A DNA stretch of 64,000 nucleotides, taken from NCBI RefSeq assembly GCF_014932895.1, contig NZ_JACYOF010000002.1, forward strand, positions 744,001 through 808,000, read 5' to 3'. Below, piece after piece: positions 55,383-63,544 of this stretch. This DNA comes from Bacillus thuringiensis. GTDB lineage: Bacteria; Bacillota; Bacilli; Bacillales; Bacillaceae_G. The first letter of the stretch is position 1. The number at the start of each line of letters is the position of its first letter. The notes under the pieces were generated by a model. The model did no database searches. It worked only from the letters and a program-made list of their open reading frames with translations, and was not told where the DNA came from. The position numbers were made by a program, and so were the translations under genes.

Positions 55383-56879
55383 TTGAAAGTCAAATTACAA
55401 AGCATAGTTATATATATATTGCTTGTTATCCTACCAACGATAGGGATTAGTGCTACATTTTATTCATATCATACGTATAAAATGAAGCAGGAAAACAAAC
55501 TATCTGCTCATACGGTTCTCTTTTTATATAGAGACTATTTAGATCATCACCTTGGTGAAGCGATTTCTGCCTTAGAAATGCTCGCAAAAGTCGTAGGTAC
55601 CGAGACTGGTAACATAAATGGGATTAAACAAATTGTGCATGAAACAGATGGAAACGATGCACGCTTTTCGGGTCTATATTACGCTACACCAGAAGGAATC
55701 ATTACAATTGCATCAGAAGGCGAATCGCCGCCTATAGATGTCTCAGACCGCAAGTATATTCAAGACGCATTACAAACTAAGAAAACAACTGTATCATCCG
55801 TCATTACAGATCGCGTCCTTGGACATCAAGCTATTATGATTGCTTCCCCAATATTTAACAAACAGAAGGAGCTCTCAGGCCTATTGTTAGCAAGTTTACG
55901 CTTTGACTACATTTCATCTTCTTTAAATGCTATTAAGCCACAATACCATTTCGAAGTAACTGATAAACATCATGTAGTTTTTCTAACCGATGATAATAAT
56001 GAAACAAGCGATGAACATTCTGACATGCTCACTACCCCACTCCAAAGATTAAATTGGAAGGTCTCTGTTTCTCCATTGCCTATTCACCAGCAAACTTTAT
56101 ATCAGTTAGTTTCAATAGAGTGTATAGCTACTTTATTTTTAATGTCTATTTTATTTTTGCTTACTCAATATATGTTGTTAAAACGACAAACAAAACTGGA
56201 AAGACAACAAAATGAACTGCAAAAAATTGAATTGGTTGGAACTTTTGCAGCGAGTACAGCTCACGAAATCCGCAATCCTCTTACGGGAATTAAAGGACTC
56301 GTTACGCTATTAAAAGAGAAATATAAAGATGAACAGGATCAGTTCTATTTTTCCATCATCGAACAAGAAATAGAGAGCATTAATGAAATTGTAAGCGAAT
56401 TTCTTATTCTTGGAAAGCCAACTGCCATCCTTGAACAAACATATGATGTGAGAACTATTCTAAATGAGGTCGCATTGATTATTCAATCTGAGGCGAATCT
56501 ACATAACATTGTATTCCATTTACATTTGCCAGACCATCCTGTTCATATCCGTTGCTCAAAAGACCATATGAAACAAGTGGTTTTAAACATTACAAAAAAT
56601 GCAATTGAAGCTATGAATTCTAGTGATACACTAACCATTGTCGTAACAAACAATGAAACACACGCACAATTGCAAATTATAGATACTGGAAAAGGGATTC
56701 CAAAACATATTCAAAAACACCTCTTTCATCCGTTCTTTACTAATAAAGATACTGGAACAGGTCTTGGACTTGTCATATGTAAACGAATTGTAGAGATGTA
56801 CAATGGGCATATTTTTATTGATAGTAAAGAAAACGAAGGAACGACAGTTCATATCGAAATTCCGTTACACATAGTATAA
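55383..56879 (+). CDS. Sensor histidine kinase with extracellular Cache-type domain
   Basis: A 498-residue kinase. TM1 (about 8-28) and TM2 (about 240-265) enclose a 200-residue extracellular dCache-like sensor (PPIDVSDRKYIQDAL, ASPIFNKQKELSGLLLAS). The H-box is STAHEIRNPLTGIKG, with NITKNAIEAM and GTGLGLVIC in the ATPase domain. The TTG at 55383, eight bases from GAAGGAG, is the start. The absence of a response regulator gene and the sporulation-type H-box suggest an orphan phosphorelay kinase. A Spo0E-family gene converges on it. Confidence 0.9.
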   Translation: MKVKLQSIVIYILLVILPTIGISATFYSYHTYKMKQENKLSAHTVLFLYRDYLDHHLGEAISALEMLAKVVGTETGNINGIKQIVHETDGNDARFSGLYYATPEGIITIASEGESPPIDVSDRKYIQDALQTKKTTVSSVITDRVLGHQAIMIASPIFNKQKELSGLLLASLRFDYISSSLNAIKPQYHFEVTDKHHVVFLTDDNNETSDEHSDMLTTPLQRLNWKVSVSPLPIHQQTLYQLVSIECIATLFLMSILFLLTQYMLLKRQTKLERQQNELQKIELVGTFAASTAHEIRNPLTGIKGLVTLLKEKYKDEQDQFYFSIIEQEIESINEIVSEFLILGKPTAILEQTYDVRTILNEVALIIQSEANLHNIVFHLHLPDHPVHIRCSKDHMKQVVLNITKNAIEAMNSSDTLTIVVTNNETHAQLQIIDTGKGIPKHIQKHLFHPFFTNKDTGTGLGLVICKRIVEMYNGHIFIDSKENEGTTVHIEIPLHIV

Positions 56880-56903
56880 TTATCCTTATTCTATAAGGGT
56901 AAT
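56878..56903. terminator. Probable bidirectional terminator
   Basis: AATTATCCTT pairs with AAGGGTAATT around ATTCTAT, between the convergent kinase and Spo0E-like genes. Confidence 0.75.
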
Positions 56904-56908
56904 TATAC

Positions 56909-57190
56909 TTATTTCATAAAACCAGCTACAAGCATTCGCCAAAAATTATTCGATTTTCCTTCATACCCGATTTGGAAAATAGGTATTTTTATAATTGAAA
57001 ACCATTTCGGTGTTTGTTTTTCTTTATAACGCTGGTACTGTAAAATAAGCTTGTCCAATTCTTGACTAACTTGAATTGTCTCTCTACTATTTAACCCACT
57101 TGTTAATCCTAATTGAATCATTTCTTCACGCTTCATATGAATATCACGTGAAAGCTTTTCCAATGTGTACTTCCTTTTTACAGTAAACAT
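56909..57190 (-). CDS. Spo0E-family aspartyl-phosphate phosphatase
   Basis: A 93-residue protein. The first 60 residues form the Spo0E helical hairpin (LSRDIHMKREEMIQLGLTSG) with the signature SQELDKLILQYQ, which in Spo0E, YisI and YnzD contacts Spo0A-P. The C-terminal 30 residues (KWFSIIKIPIFQIGYEG) are an extra hydrophobic tail not usual for the family. Family function is dephosphorylation of Spo0A-P and delay of sporulation. Convergent with an orphan kinase. Confidence 0.85.
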   Translation of the reverse strand: MFTVKRKYTLEKLSRDIHMKREEMIQLGLTSGLNSRETIQVSQELDKLILQYQRYKEKQTPKWFSIIKIPIFQIGYEGKSNNFWRMLVAGFMK

Positions 57191-57527
57191 CCATATCCCC
57201 CTTATTATACTTCCATGCTCTCAACTTCACTTCTCCATTGATTTTTTAACTACTTAGTCATATACAATTTTAAGAATCAGAAAATTTAACATTTTCTCCC
57301 TGTAATTTACAAATCTTTACCCTCACTTTGAGAATTATTACAAATTATTCTATCTTTGTAAATACATTCGCAATAATAGACATTTTTTTCATCTTCTTTT
57401 TTTGTAAATACCAAGTAAAATGCGGACTCTCTATTTTTCATATACTTTTCTTCGACATTTTTTGTTTAATTTATATAAAAACGCAAAACATAATGATAAT
57501 TGATAAATATAGAAAGGAAATATTCAT
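57191..57527. other. Intergenic region without supported gene
   Basis: About 340 AT-rich bases between the divergent Spo0E-like and deacetylase-like genes. It should contain both promoters; I see no structured motif that I can support. Confidence 0.5.
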
Positions 57528-58298
57528 ATGCGTAAATATACGATTGCATTACTCATCTTTACTATGTTCGTACCCTTCTTCTTATTTCCCATTCAAGCGA
57601 ATGCCCATACGAATAAAGTAGCTATTGTCATTGATGATTTCGGCAATAATATGAAAGGGACAGATAAAATGTTATCCCTTCCCATCCCACTAACTGTCGC
57701 AGTCATGCCTTTTCTTCCTTCCACGAAAGAGGATGCAATAGCAGCTCATAAAAAAGGACATGAAGTTATTATACATATGCCTATGGAGCCCATTAAAGGT
57801 AAAAAAGAATGGCTTGGACCAAAAGCGATTACAACTGATTTAAGCGATGAAGAAATAAACAATCGACTCGAACAAGCGATTCAAGAGGTACCGCATGCAA
57901 TTGGAATGAACAATCATATGGGTTCAAAGGTAACAGCTGACGAAAGAATTGTCCGTCTTATACTGGCAGCTTGTAAAAAACACGGTCTATTTTATTTAGA
58001 TAGCAAAACAAATCCTAATAGTGTCGTCCCAAAAATAGGGAAAGAATTAGAGGTACCTATTATTGAAAACCAACTATTTTTTGATGATGTTTATACAGCA
58101 GGACATATTTCAAAACAAGCACAATTACTCATCAAAAAAATTCAAGAAACCCCTATTATGGTAGCTATCGGGCATGTTGGGCCACCAGGCGAAATTACAT
58201 CACGTGTGATTGAAACTTCCATTCCGAAAATTCGCGAGCACGCAGACTTTATTTATTTATCTGATTTAGCATTATCTCCACCTGCTGTTTCAAAATAA
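57528..58298 (+). CDS. Divergent polysaccharide deacetylase family protein (YibQ-like)
   Basis: A 256-residue exported protein. A signal peptide (LLIFTMFVPFFLFPIQANAH, cleavage near residue 26) precedes a deacetylase-like barrel with AIVIDDFGNN, VAVMPFLPS, VIIHMPMEP and MNNHMGSKVT. This is the divergent (DUF610/YibQ) group. The residues correspond to the Asp-Asp and His-x3-His motifs in altered form. Substrate unknown; cell wall glycan is likely. The ATG follows GAAAGGAAA. Confidence 0.86.
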   Translation: MRKYTIALLIFTMFVPFFLFPIQANAHTNKVAIVIDDFGNNMKGTDKMLSLPIPLTVAVMPFLPSTKEDAIAAHKKGHEVIIHMPMEPIKGKKEWLGPKAITTDLSDEEINNRLEQAIQEVPHAIGMNNHMGSKVTADERIVRLILAACKKHGLFYLDSKTNPNSVVPKIGKELEVPIIENQLFFDDVYTAGHISKQAQLLIKKIQETPIMVAIGHVGPPGEITSRVIETSIPKIREHADFIYLSDLALSPPAVSK

Positions 58299-58317
58299 AA
58301 TTCATCACTTACACTAA

Positions 58318-58360
58318 AAAAGGTACCAATCTACATATAGCAGATTGGTACCTTTCCTTT
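58318..58360. terminator. Bidirectional terminator
   Basis: AAAGGTACCAATCT pairs with AGATTGGTACCTTT around ACATATAGC. Confidence 0.93.
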
Positions 58361-58364
58361 TAAC

Positions 58365-58988
58365 TTAAATATAATCCACATGACTCACTCTGAATCCTTT
58401 TTTCTCTATTTTTTCAATTAATTTCTTTAATCTTTTTTCATTTAATTCATCTGATATATTTACGATAACACGGCGAATATATTGATCGCCGTTATCTAGC
58501 GTAAACAATCCACCGATATTATATGCTTTTAACAATGTCCCAAGCTCTTTAATCGTTCCCTTACAATCTTGTGTTGCAATTGTTAATATATAACCACCCG
58601 TCCGCATACCGAATGAGTCTTCAATAACATCAAATATATTGGAATGTGTTAAGATACCAACAAATTCATTATAATCATTTAGCACAGCTAAAAACGGAAG
58701 GCGACGGATAACATAAAAAGCTCTGAAAAAGGAATCCTTTTCAAAAATAAATGCAGAAGAATTTTCCAGCATATCTCCCGCACTTACATGCTCTAATCCG
58801 CTCATACACTTCTTTTCTAATAAATCCACTTTATAAATAATCCCCGTGAATGTCTTCTCATCTTCTGCTAATACAGGGATTGCTCGAAATCCCGTTTCAT
58901 TCATAATTTGCAATGCCTTTTCACCAGTATCATTCGTCTTACAATAAGTCACCTGCTGCTTTGGCAGAAAATGATATTTAACTCGCAA
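58365..58988 (-). CDS. CBS-pair protein with C-terminal ACT-like domain
   Basis: A 207-residue protein. Two CBS motifs (about 5-125: ALQIMNETGFRAIPVLAEDE, LPFLAVLNDYNEFVGILTHS) are followed by an ACT-like domain (ILTIATQDCKGTIKELGTLL, IGGLFTLDN...). AcuB and the c-di-AMP binding CbpA of Listeria share this layout, so a nucleotide-sensing role is plausible. The TTG at 58988 is eight bases from AAGGAGG; ATGs further upstream lie on the wrong side of that site. Confidence 0.8.
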   Translation of the reverse strand: MRVKYHFLPKQQVTYCKTNDTGEKALQIMNETGFRAIPVLAEDEKTFTGIIYKVDLLEKKCMSGLEHVSAGDMLENSSAFIFEKDSFFRAFYVIRRLPFLAVLNDYNEFVGILTHSNIFDVIEDSFGMRTGGYILTIATQDCKGTIKELGTLLKAYNIGGLFTLDNGDQYIRRVIVNISDELNEKRLKKLIEKIEKKGFRVSHVDYI

Positions 58989-59048
58989 AATATGTTCCTC
59001 CTTACATGTCATCATGTAACCTATATATAATAAGGAGACCTATATTTT

Positions 59049-59162
59049 ATGAGTGAAATTATTTTTAAAACGCTTTCATTTCTTCATGGAACAGTAACCA
59101 TTTTGGCTATATTTTATATAACCGAACTTTTCGCCCCTTTTATCATTAAAAGCTTTACGTGA
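59049..59162 (+). CDS. Possible 37-residue membrane peptide
   Basis: AATAAGGAG lies 11 bases before an ATG opening a frame for MSEIIFKTLSFLHGTVTILA, then IFYITELFAPFIIKSFT. It is one hydrophobic helix with basic C-terminus. It overlaps the 3' end of the MtnB-like gene on the other strand by 49 bp, and the spacing is long, so it may be chance. Confidence 0.35.
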   Translation: MSEIIFKTLSFLHGTVTILAIFYITELFAPFIIKSFT

Positions 59163-59743
59163 TAGTTCATTAAATACTCTATACCTTCCAACCATTTTTT
59201 CGCCTCTTCTGGAGTTTTCCCCCACACGATCATACCGTAATTATGAACAAGTACTACTCCTCCGCCTTCAATAAAATTTGGCACATTACTTTCTAACAAA
59301 TCAGCGAATTTTTTTTCATCTTCTACAATTGGAATTGTCATTTCTGTTATACCTTCTTTTCCAAAAACACGTTCCACGCTGCGTTTATCAAATGTTACTT
59401 CTCCTTCTTCTCCATATAGCTCTGATATTAAATGACTATCTACAGTCTGCACTTGTAAAATACATTCTGCACTGCTTTTTTTATAAATATCTGCATGCAT
59501 AAATGACTCTGTAGCTGGTTTTTCTTCGTTTTCAAATACTGGCTCACACATGCAATTTACGACAATAAAATCTTCTTCCGAAAACAAGCCTTTATCTCTT
59601 CCCTCGACATTTACTAAAAATGTTAATGGCTCTTTTGATGTACATAACGATAAACTAATTTTTGTACCATAAAACCAATCACGAAGTGCCAATTCAGATT
59701 TCACATCTTTTAATTCATTCCATTTCTTCAGAAAAAATAACAT
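59114..59743 (-). CDS. MtnB-like class II aldolase-fold protein lacking the zinc histidines
   Basis: A 209-residue protein collinear with methylthioribulose-1-phosphate dehydratase MtnB: KWNELKDVKSELALRDWF, EGRDKGLFSEEDF, TVDSHLISELYGEEGEV, VHNYGMIVWGKTPEEAK, YLMNYHVKLL. Key residues have changed. The phosphate loop ATSGNxS reads YGTKISLS, and the zinc ligands HxH in the segment before TVD are Gln97 and Gln99 (CILQVQTVD). The PSAET motif reads PATES. It is probably not a metal-dependent dehydratase. No methionine salvage genes are adjacent. Confidence 0.8.
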   Translation of the reverse strand: MLFFLKKWNELKDVKSELALRDWFYGTKISLSLCTSKEPLTFLVNVEGRDKGLFSEEDFIVVNCMCEPVFENEEKPATESFMHADIYKKSSAECILQVQTVDSHLISELYGEEGEVTFDKRSVERVFGKEGITEMTIPIVEDEKKFADLLESNVPNFIEGGGVVLVHNYGMIVWGKTPEEAKKWLEGIEYLMNYHVKLLMIKGAKSSVI

Positions 59744-59995
59744 TTCGTCACCCCCGCCGTAATATTTATATAATGTTCGAACCCTTTCTATGTAAAAGGA
59801 GTATTTTTTGATTATTCCAAAAATTTAATTGAATTATCACATGAGAATACTTTTTTGTCAATATGGTTTCACCACTCCTTGTAAAAATAGGCTACCCATA
59901 TGCCAATCCTATTGTCTATTTTCTACTTAATTTTACTCATTTATCATTTGATTATTGCGTTATATAAAACTATTCATACCGCACTTCTTCTCACA

Positions 59996-60375
59996 CTAAC
60001 CAATTTCAAATTGAATTACCTTCGTCCCATTTTTTCTCTTATCTTCTGACAGAACTTTCACATCATGAAATACACCGGGTTCGTTTCTATCTGCTATTGT
60101 AAGGTATTGAAAATAATCGCTATCTTGTACAGTTACAGTAACTATTTTTTCCCTTCTTCAATCACTACTTTAGGATTTTTTATGTATTGAGCAACCATAG
60201 ATGGCTCATCTTTTTGATTCTTATATATTTTAATCTCAGTATCATACGTACGATCACTTACTGCTGCTAACGCCGGAGTAGAATATGCAGCAAAAAGAAT
60301 AGCTAATGTCGTGACTACTACTATAGCCTTAATATAATTTTTTTCGAAATAATATCTCCTATCATATATAATCAT
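59996..60375 (-). pseudogene. Frameshifted NEAT (haem-binding) domain protein
   Basis: The frame from 60375 encodes a signal peptide (KAIVVVTTLAILFAAYSTPA) and the first half of a NEAT domain (TYDTEIKIYKNQKDEPSMVA) and stops at 60142. With one extra A in the homopolymer at 60145-60150 the frame continues as IVTVTVQDSDYFQYLTIADR and VFHDVKVLSEDK to KVIQFEIG and a TAG at 59996. The C-terminal sortase or haem-tyrosine tail is absent. A GATAGGAG site precedes a TTC where a TTG start would be expected. Likely a dead secreted hemophore gene; a sequencing slip in the A run is possible. Confidence 0.78.
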
Positions 60376-60450
60376 TTAATTGATAACGAATAAATGATTA
60401 TATTACATTAAATTTATATTTCCAACGATAAAAAAATAAAAACCCTTTAT

Positions 60451-60570
60451 TCAACGGGCTTTTTTACCTATAGTATGCAGAATTTCACTCTTTTCTTTCT
60501 CATTAATAACACCAATTTTCTGCAAAATATTTGCATACAATACAAGTTTATTATATATTCGTTCTGACAT
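60451..60570 (-). CDS. Small helical protein (39 aa)
   Basis: The ATG at 60570 follows GAAGGGGGAA. The product (MSERIYNKLVLYANILQKIG, then VINEKEKSEILHTIGKKAR) is an amphipathic helical hairpin. A weak GCCC/GGGT hairpin with U-tract follows at the stop. Family unknown; size resembles small regulators such as SinI but no motif is shared. Confidence 0.6.
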   Translation of the reverse strand: MSERIYNKLVLYANILQKIGVINEKEKSEILHTIGKKAR

Positions 60571-60666
60571 AGTTCCCCCTTCTTTCCTCTAACCAACTTT
60601 TTTGATATTGGTAAATTATATGAAGAAAATGAGAAAATGTGTCCATTTTTTGCATAAATACAAAAC

Positions 60667-60758
60667 TTTATTTCGTTACTTGCAGACAGTAATACTCCCA
60701 CAATTTTTTTGCCAGCAAAGCCCAAAAATTTGTGGGAGTTTAGATGCTTTCACTTTAT
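60667..60758 (-). repeat. Internally deleted bcr1 element, copy F
   Basis: Bounded by TTTAT at 60667-60671 and 60754-60758. Only 92 bp remain: the left end aligns with other copies (GTTACTTGCAGACAGTAA, ACTCCCAC) and the right end keeps CTTTCACTTTAT. The AATCAGTGGGGG hairpin is gone. The element ends immediately at the stop codon of the DeoR-type gene. Confidence 0.8.
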
Positions 60759-61541
60759 TTAACAAACTGTCCATTGAATATTATGCTTTTTAGCTTCTTC
60801 TTCAAAACTGTATGGCATTTTTTTATCACAAATAACATGTTGAATGCGAGAAAATGCTGCTATTCGATAATTCCCTTTTACGCCTACCTTTGTATGATCA
60901 CATAGAATATATGTTTTTTCCGCTAGTTTCATCATCGCTTCTGACAGTTTTGCTTTTTCTAATTCAAAACTGGAAACTCCAAAACTAGGTAATAACCCAT
61001 CAATCGAAACAAACGCTTTATGAAAATGAAATTGATGAATCACTTGCTGCGAAATAGATCCTGATACACGCGAATGCTTTGGGGATACTTTCCCACCAAT
61101 AAATAAAACTTCACCATGAAACATCTTTTTATTAATAGAAGAAATTAATTGTGTCGCGACTGGAAAAGAACTCGTAACAATCGTTAAATTTTTACGATGG
61201 ACAAGATATGGAACCATTTGAAGTGGTGTACTTCCGTCATCGATTGCAATAACATCACCATCTTCTACAAATGTCGCTGCTTTATAACCAATTCTTTTCT
61301 TCTCTTCTATATGTAGCATCTCTCTTTCTAACATTGGCGCCTCTATCCCCGCGCCTGGAAGTTGAACAGCTCCACCATACACTTTCTTCAGCTTTTTTTC
61401 ACGATCTAATTCTTCTAAATATCGACGAATTGTTTCTGTTGATACAGCGAATTCTCTCGCTAATTCTGAAACTTTTACTTTCCCTTTAAACTCTACCTTT
61501 TCCAGAATCGTTCGCTTTCTTTCCTCTCCTACTACAGACAT
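60759..61541 (-). CDS. DeoR family transcriptional regulator of the phosphonate cluster
   Basis: A 260-residue regulator. N-terminal HTH (EERKRTILEKVEFKGKVKVS, ELAREFAVSTETIRRYLEEL) with the DeoR wing VYGGAVQL, and the C-terminal sugar-phosphate-isomerase-like DeoRC domain with IAIDDGSTPLQMVPYL and DHTKVG. Last gene of the phn cluster, 65 bp after phnW. It probably controls aminoethylphosphonate genes. Confidence 0.9.
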   Translation of the reverse strand: MSVVGEERKRTILEKVEFKGKVKVSELAREFAVSTETIRRYLEELDREKKLKKVYGGAVQLPGAGIEAPMLEREMLHIEEKKRIGYKAATFVEDGDVIAIDDGSTPLQMVPYLVHRKNLTIVTSSFPVATQLISSINKKMFHGEVLFIGGKVSPKHSRVSGSISQQVIHQFHFHKAFVSIDGLLPSFGVSSFELEKAKLSEAMMKLAEKTYILCDHTKVGVKGNYRIAAFSRIQHVICDKKMPYSFEEEAKKHNIQWTVC

Positions 61542-61606
61542 AGCTTCACCCCATTTATATCTATCTTATAAAGTTCTTTGCTTATACAAAATTATGATTT
61601 TCTTTG

Positions 61607-62713
61607 TCAGTGAAAATCTCTTTTAACAACTCCTTTAGCAATACTATCAACTAAACGATTAATATCTTCTTCATGTACATCACCGATATTTCCAATACGG
61701 AACGTATCTACTCTCGAAATTTTCCCTGGGTAAATAACAAATCCGTATCTCTTTAATTCGTTATACAATTGCTGAAATTCAAATCCTTCTTCTGGGTAAA
61801 TGAAAGATGTAATAATGGGAGATTGATATTTTTCATCTACTAGTGGCTTAAAGCCGATTTCTTTCATTCTATTCACTAATAGTTTTTGATTGTTGTAATA
61901 TCGATTGTAACGCGCTTTTACTCCACCCTCTTCTTCTAATTCAAGTAATGCCTGATAAAAGGCACGTACAATATGAGTTGGTGAAGTAAAACGCCATTTC
62001 CCATTTTGTTCTTCCATCGTTTCCCACTGATCATATAAATCCAATGATAAAGAACGAGCTTGCCCTTTACATTTCAATAGTTCATCACGTTTTGCGATAA
62101 CAAAGCCGAATCCAGGAACACCTTGAATACATTTATTCGCACTACTAATTAGAAAATCAATTTGTAAATCAGCAATATCTATTTCCATACCACCGAAACT
62201 ACTCATTGCGTCAACCAGTGTAACTTTTCCGTATCGCTTCCCTAATTTACATACATCTACAATTGGATTAATAATACCTGTTGTTGTTTCACAATGAACA
62301 ACTGCAATATGAGTAATCTCTTTATCTTGTTGCAATAACTTTTCTACTCCTATAATATTAGTTGGCTCCCACTCTTCCGTTTGACTGACCGCCACATCTA
62401 TATGTAACATCTCTGCCATTTGCACAATTCGCTTACCGTATGCACCATTTGTACAAACGAGAAGCTTTCCGTTTGTAGGAACGACAGAACCAATTACAGA
62501 TTCAACTGAAAACGTACCGCTTCCTTGCATTAAAACAGTTGTATATTTCTCTTCTTCCTTTGTTGCCAATGATACAAGTCTATTTCTTACATCTTGCACC
62601 ATTGTGTTATATTCAACATCCCATGTACACCAATCATATAACATAACTTCTTTTACAGTTTTTGTTGTCGTTAATGGTCCTGGCGTTAATAATAAGTAGT
62701 GATTTTCATTCAT
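61607..62713 (-). CDS. phnW: 2-aminoethylphosphonate--pyruvate transaminase
   Basis: A 368-residue class V aminotransferase that converts 2-aminoethylphosphonate and pyruvate to phosphonoacetaldehyde and alanine. [57 protein letters not shown] and the PLP lysine in [17 protein letters not shown] are all present. Next to phnX, its pathway partner, 15 bp away. Confidence 0.96.
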   Translation of the reverse strand: MNENHYLLLTPGPLTTTKTVKEVMLYDWCTWDVEYNTMVQDVRNRLVSLATKEEEKYTTVLMQGSGTFSVESVIGSVVPTNGKLLVCTNGAYGKRIVQMAEMLHIDVAVSQTEEWEPTNIIGVEKLLQQDKEITHIAVVHCETTTGIINPIVDVCKLGKRYGKVTLVDAMSSFGGMEIDIADLQIDFLISSANKCIQGVPGFGFVIAKRDELLKCKGQARSLSLDLYDQWETMEEQNGKWRFTSPTHIVRAFYQALLELEEEGGVKARYNRYYNNQKLLVNRMKEIGFKPLVDEKYQSPIITSFIYPEEGFEFQQLYNELKRYGFVIYPGKISRVDTFRIGNIGDVHEEDINRLVDSIAKGVVKRDFH

Positions 62714-62728
62714 GATCTCGTACCCCTT

Positions 62729-63523
62729 TTATGAAATAATAAGTTCTTGTTTCTCAATATGTTCAATTACGTTTTCGAGTTCCTGCATCGTTTCGATCGT
62801 AAAGTGTGCCCCGTTTTCAATGAAACGATTACGAACTACTTCCATTTTTTCGCGAAGCGCTACCGGATTCATATTTTCAACTTCCTCTTCCGTTAAACCG
62901 AGCTCACTACTGCCAAGAATTACACCAACTGTCCACATTCCAGCATTTCTTCCCTCTTTCATATCTGATACTGTGTCTCCAACTTTCATCATATGATTCA
63001 TTGGATATACACCAAGTTCCATCGCATTTTTATAGCACATCCACGGGTATGGACGACCTGCTGGAACATCATCTGGCGTAACGAGAAAATCAGGTTTATA
63101 TCCTTGTAATGCTGCTTCCTTTGCTACAATGTCCATCATTTCTCTCGTATAACCAGTTGTTGAACCAATTTTAATGCCTTTTTCCCGTAAAGAAGCAATC
63201 ACTTCTTCTACTCCGCTAATCGGCGAGGCATAGCGCGGCAAAATAGCGAAGAGAATTTCTTCAAATTCTTCATACATCTCATGAATGTCTGCTTCTGTTG
63301 GTAATTGTCCGAAGACACGATTCCACTCACTCGCAATACGAGGCATCTCTGTTAGTGCCCTTACATGATCTATTTTTAATAATCCCATTGGCCTGCGAGC
63401 TTCTTCAGCTGTAATTTCAACACCACGTTTATGAAAAATCTCCATAAATACTTCCAGTGGTGCAAAACATCCGTAATCAACTGTCGTACCTGCCCAATCA
63501 AAAATAACTGCTTCCATTTTCAT
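62729..63523 (-). CDS. phnX: Phosphonoacetaldehyde hydrolase
   Basis: A 264-residue HAD-superfamily enzyme that splits phosphonoacetaldehyde to acetaldehyde and phosphate via a Schiff base. The nucleophile Asp is in VIFDWAGTTVDYG, the Schiff-base Lys in ARRPMGLLKIDHVRAL, plus GSTTGYTREMMD and VGDTVSDMKEG. ATG 63523 gives the standard length; upstream GTG/ATG codons abut the AAAGG site. Confidence 0.96.
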   Translation of the reverse strand: MKMEAVIFDWAGTTVDYGCFAPLEVFMEIFHKRGVEITAEEARRPMGLLKIDHVRALTEMPRIASEWNRVFGQLPTEADIHEMYEEFEEILFAILPRYASPISGVEEVIASLREKGIKIGSTTGYTREMMDIVAKEAALQGYKPDFLVTPDDVPAGRPYPWMCYKNAMELGVYPMNHMMKVGDTVSDMKEGRNAGMWTVGVILGSSELGLTEEEVENMNPVALREKMEVVRNRFIENGAHFTIETMQELENVIEHIEKQELIIS

Positions 63524-63544
63524 TTTATCCATCACCTTTCTTAC

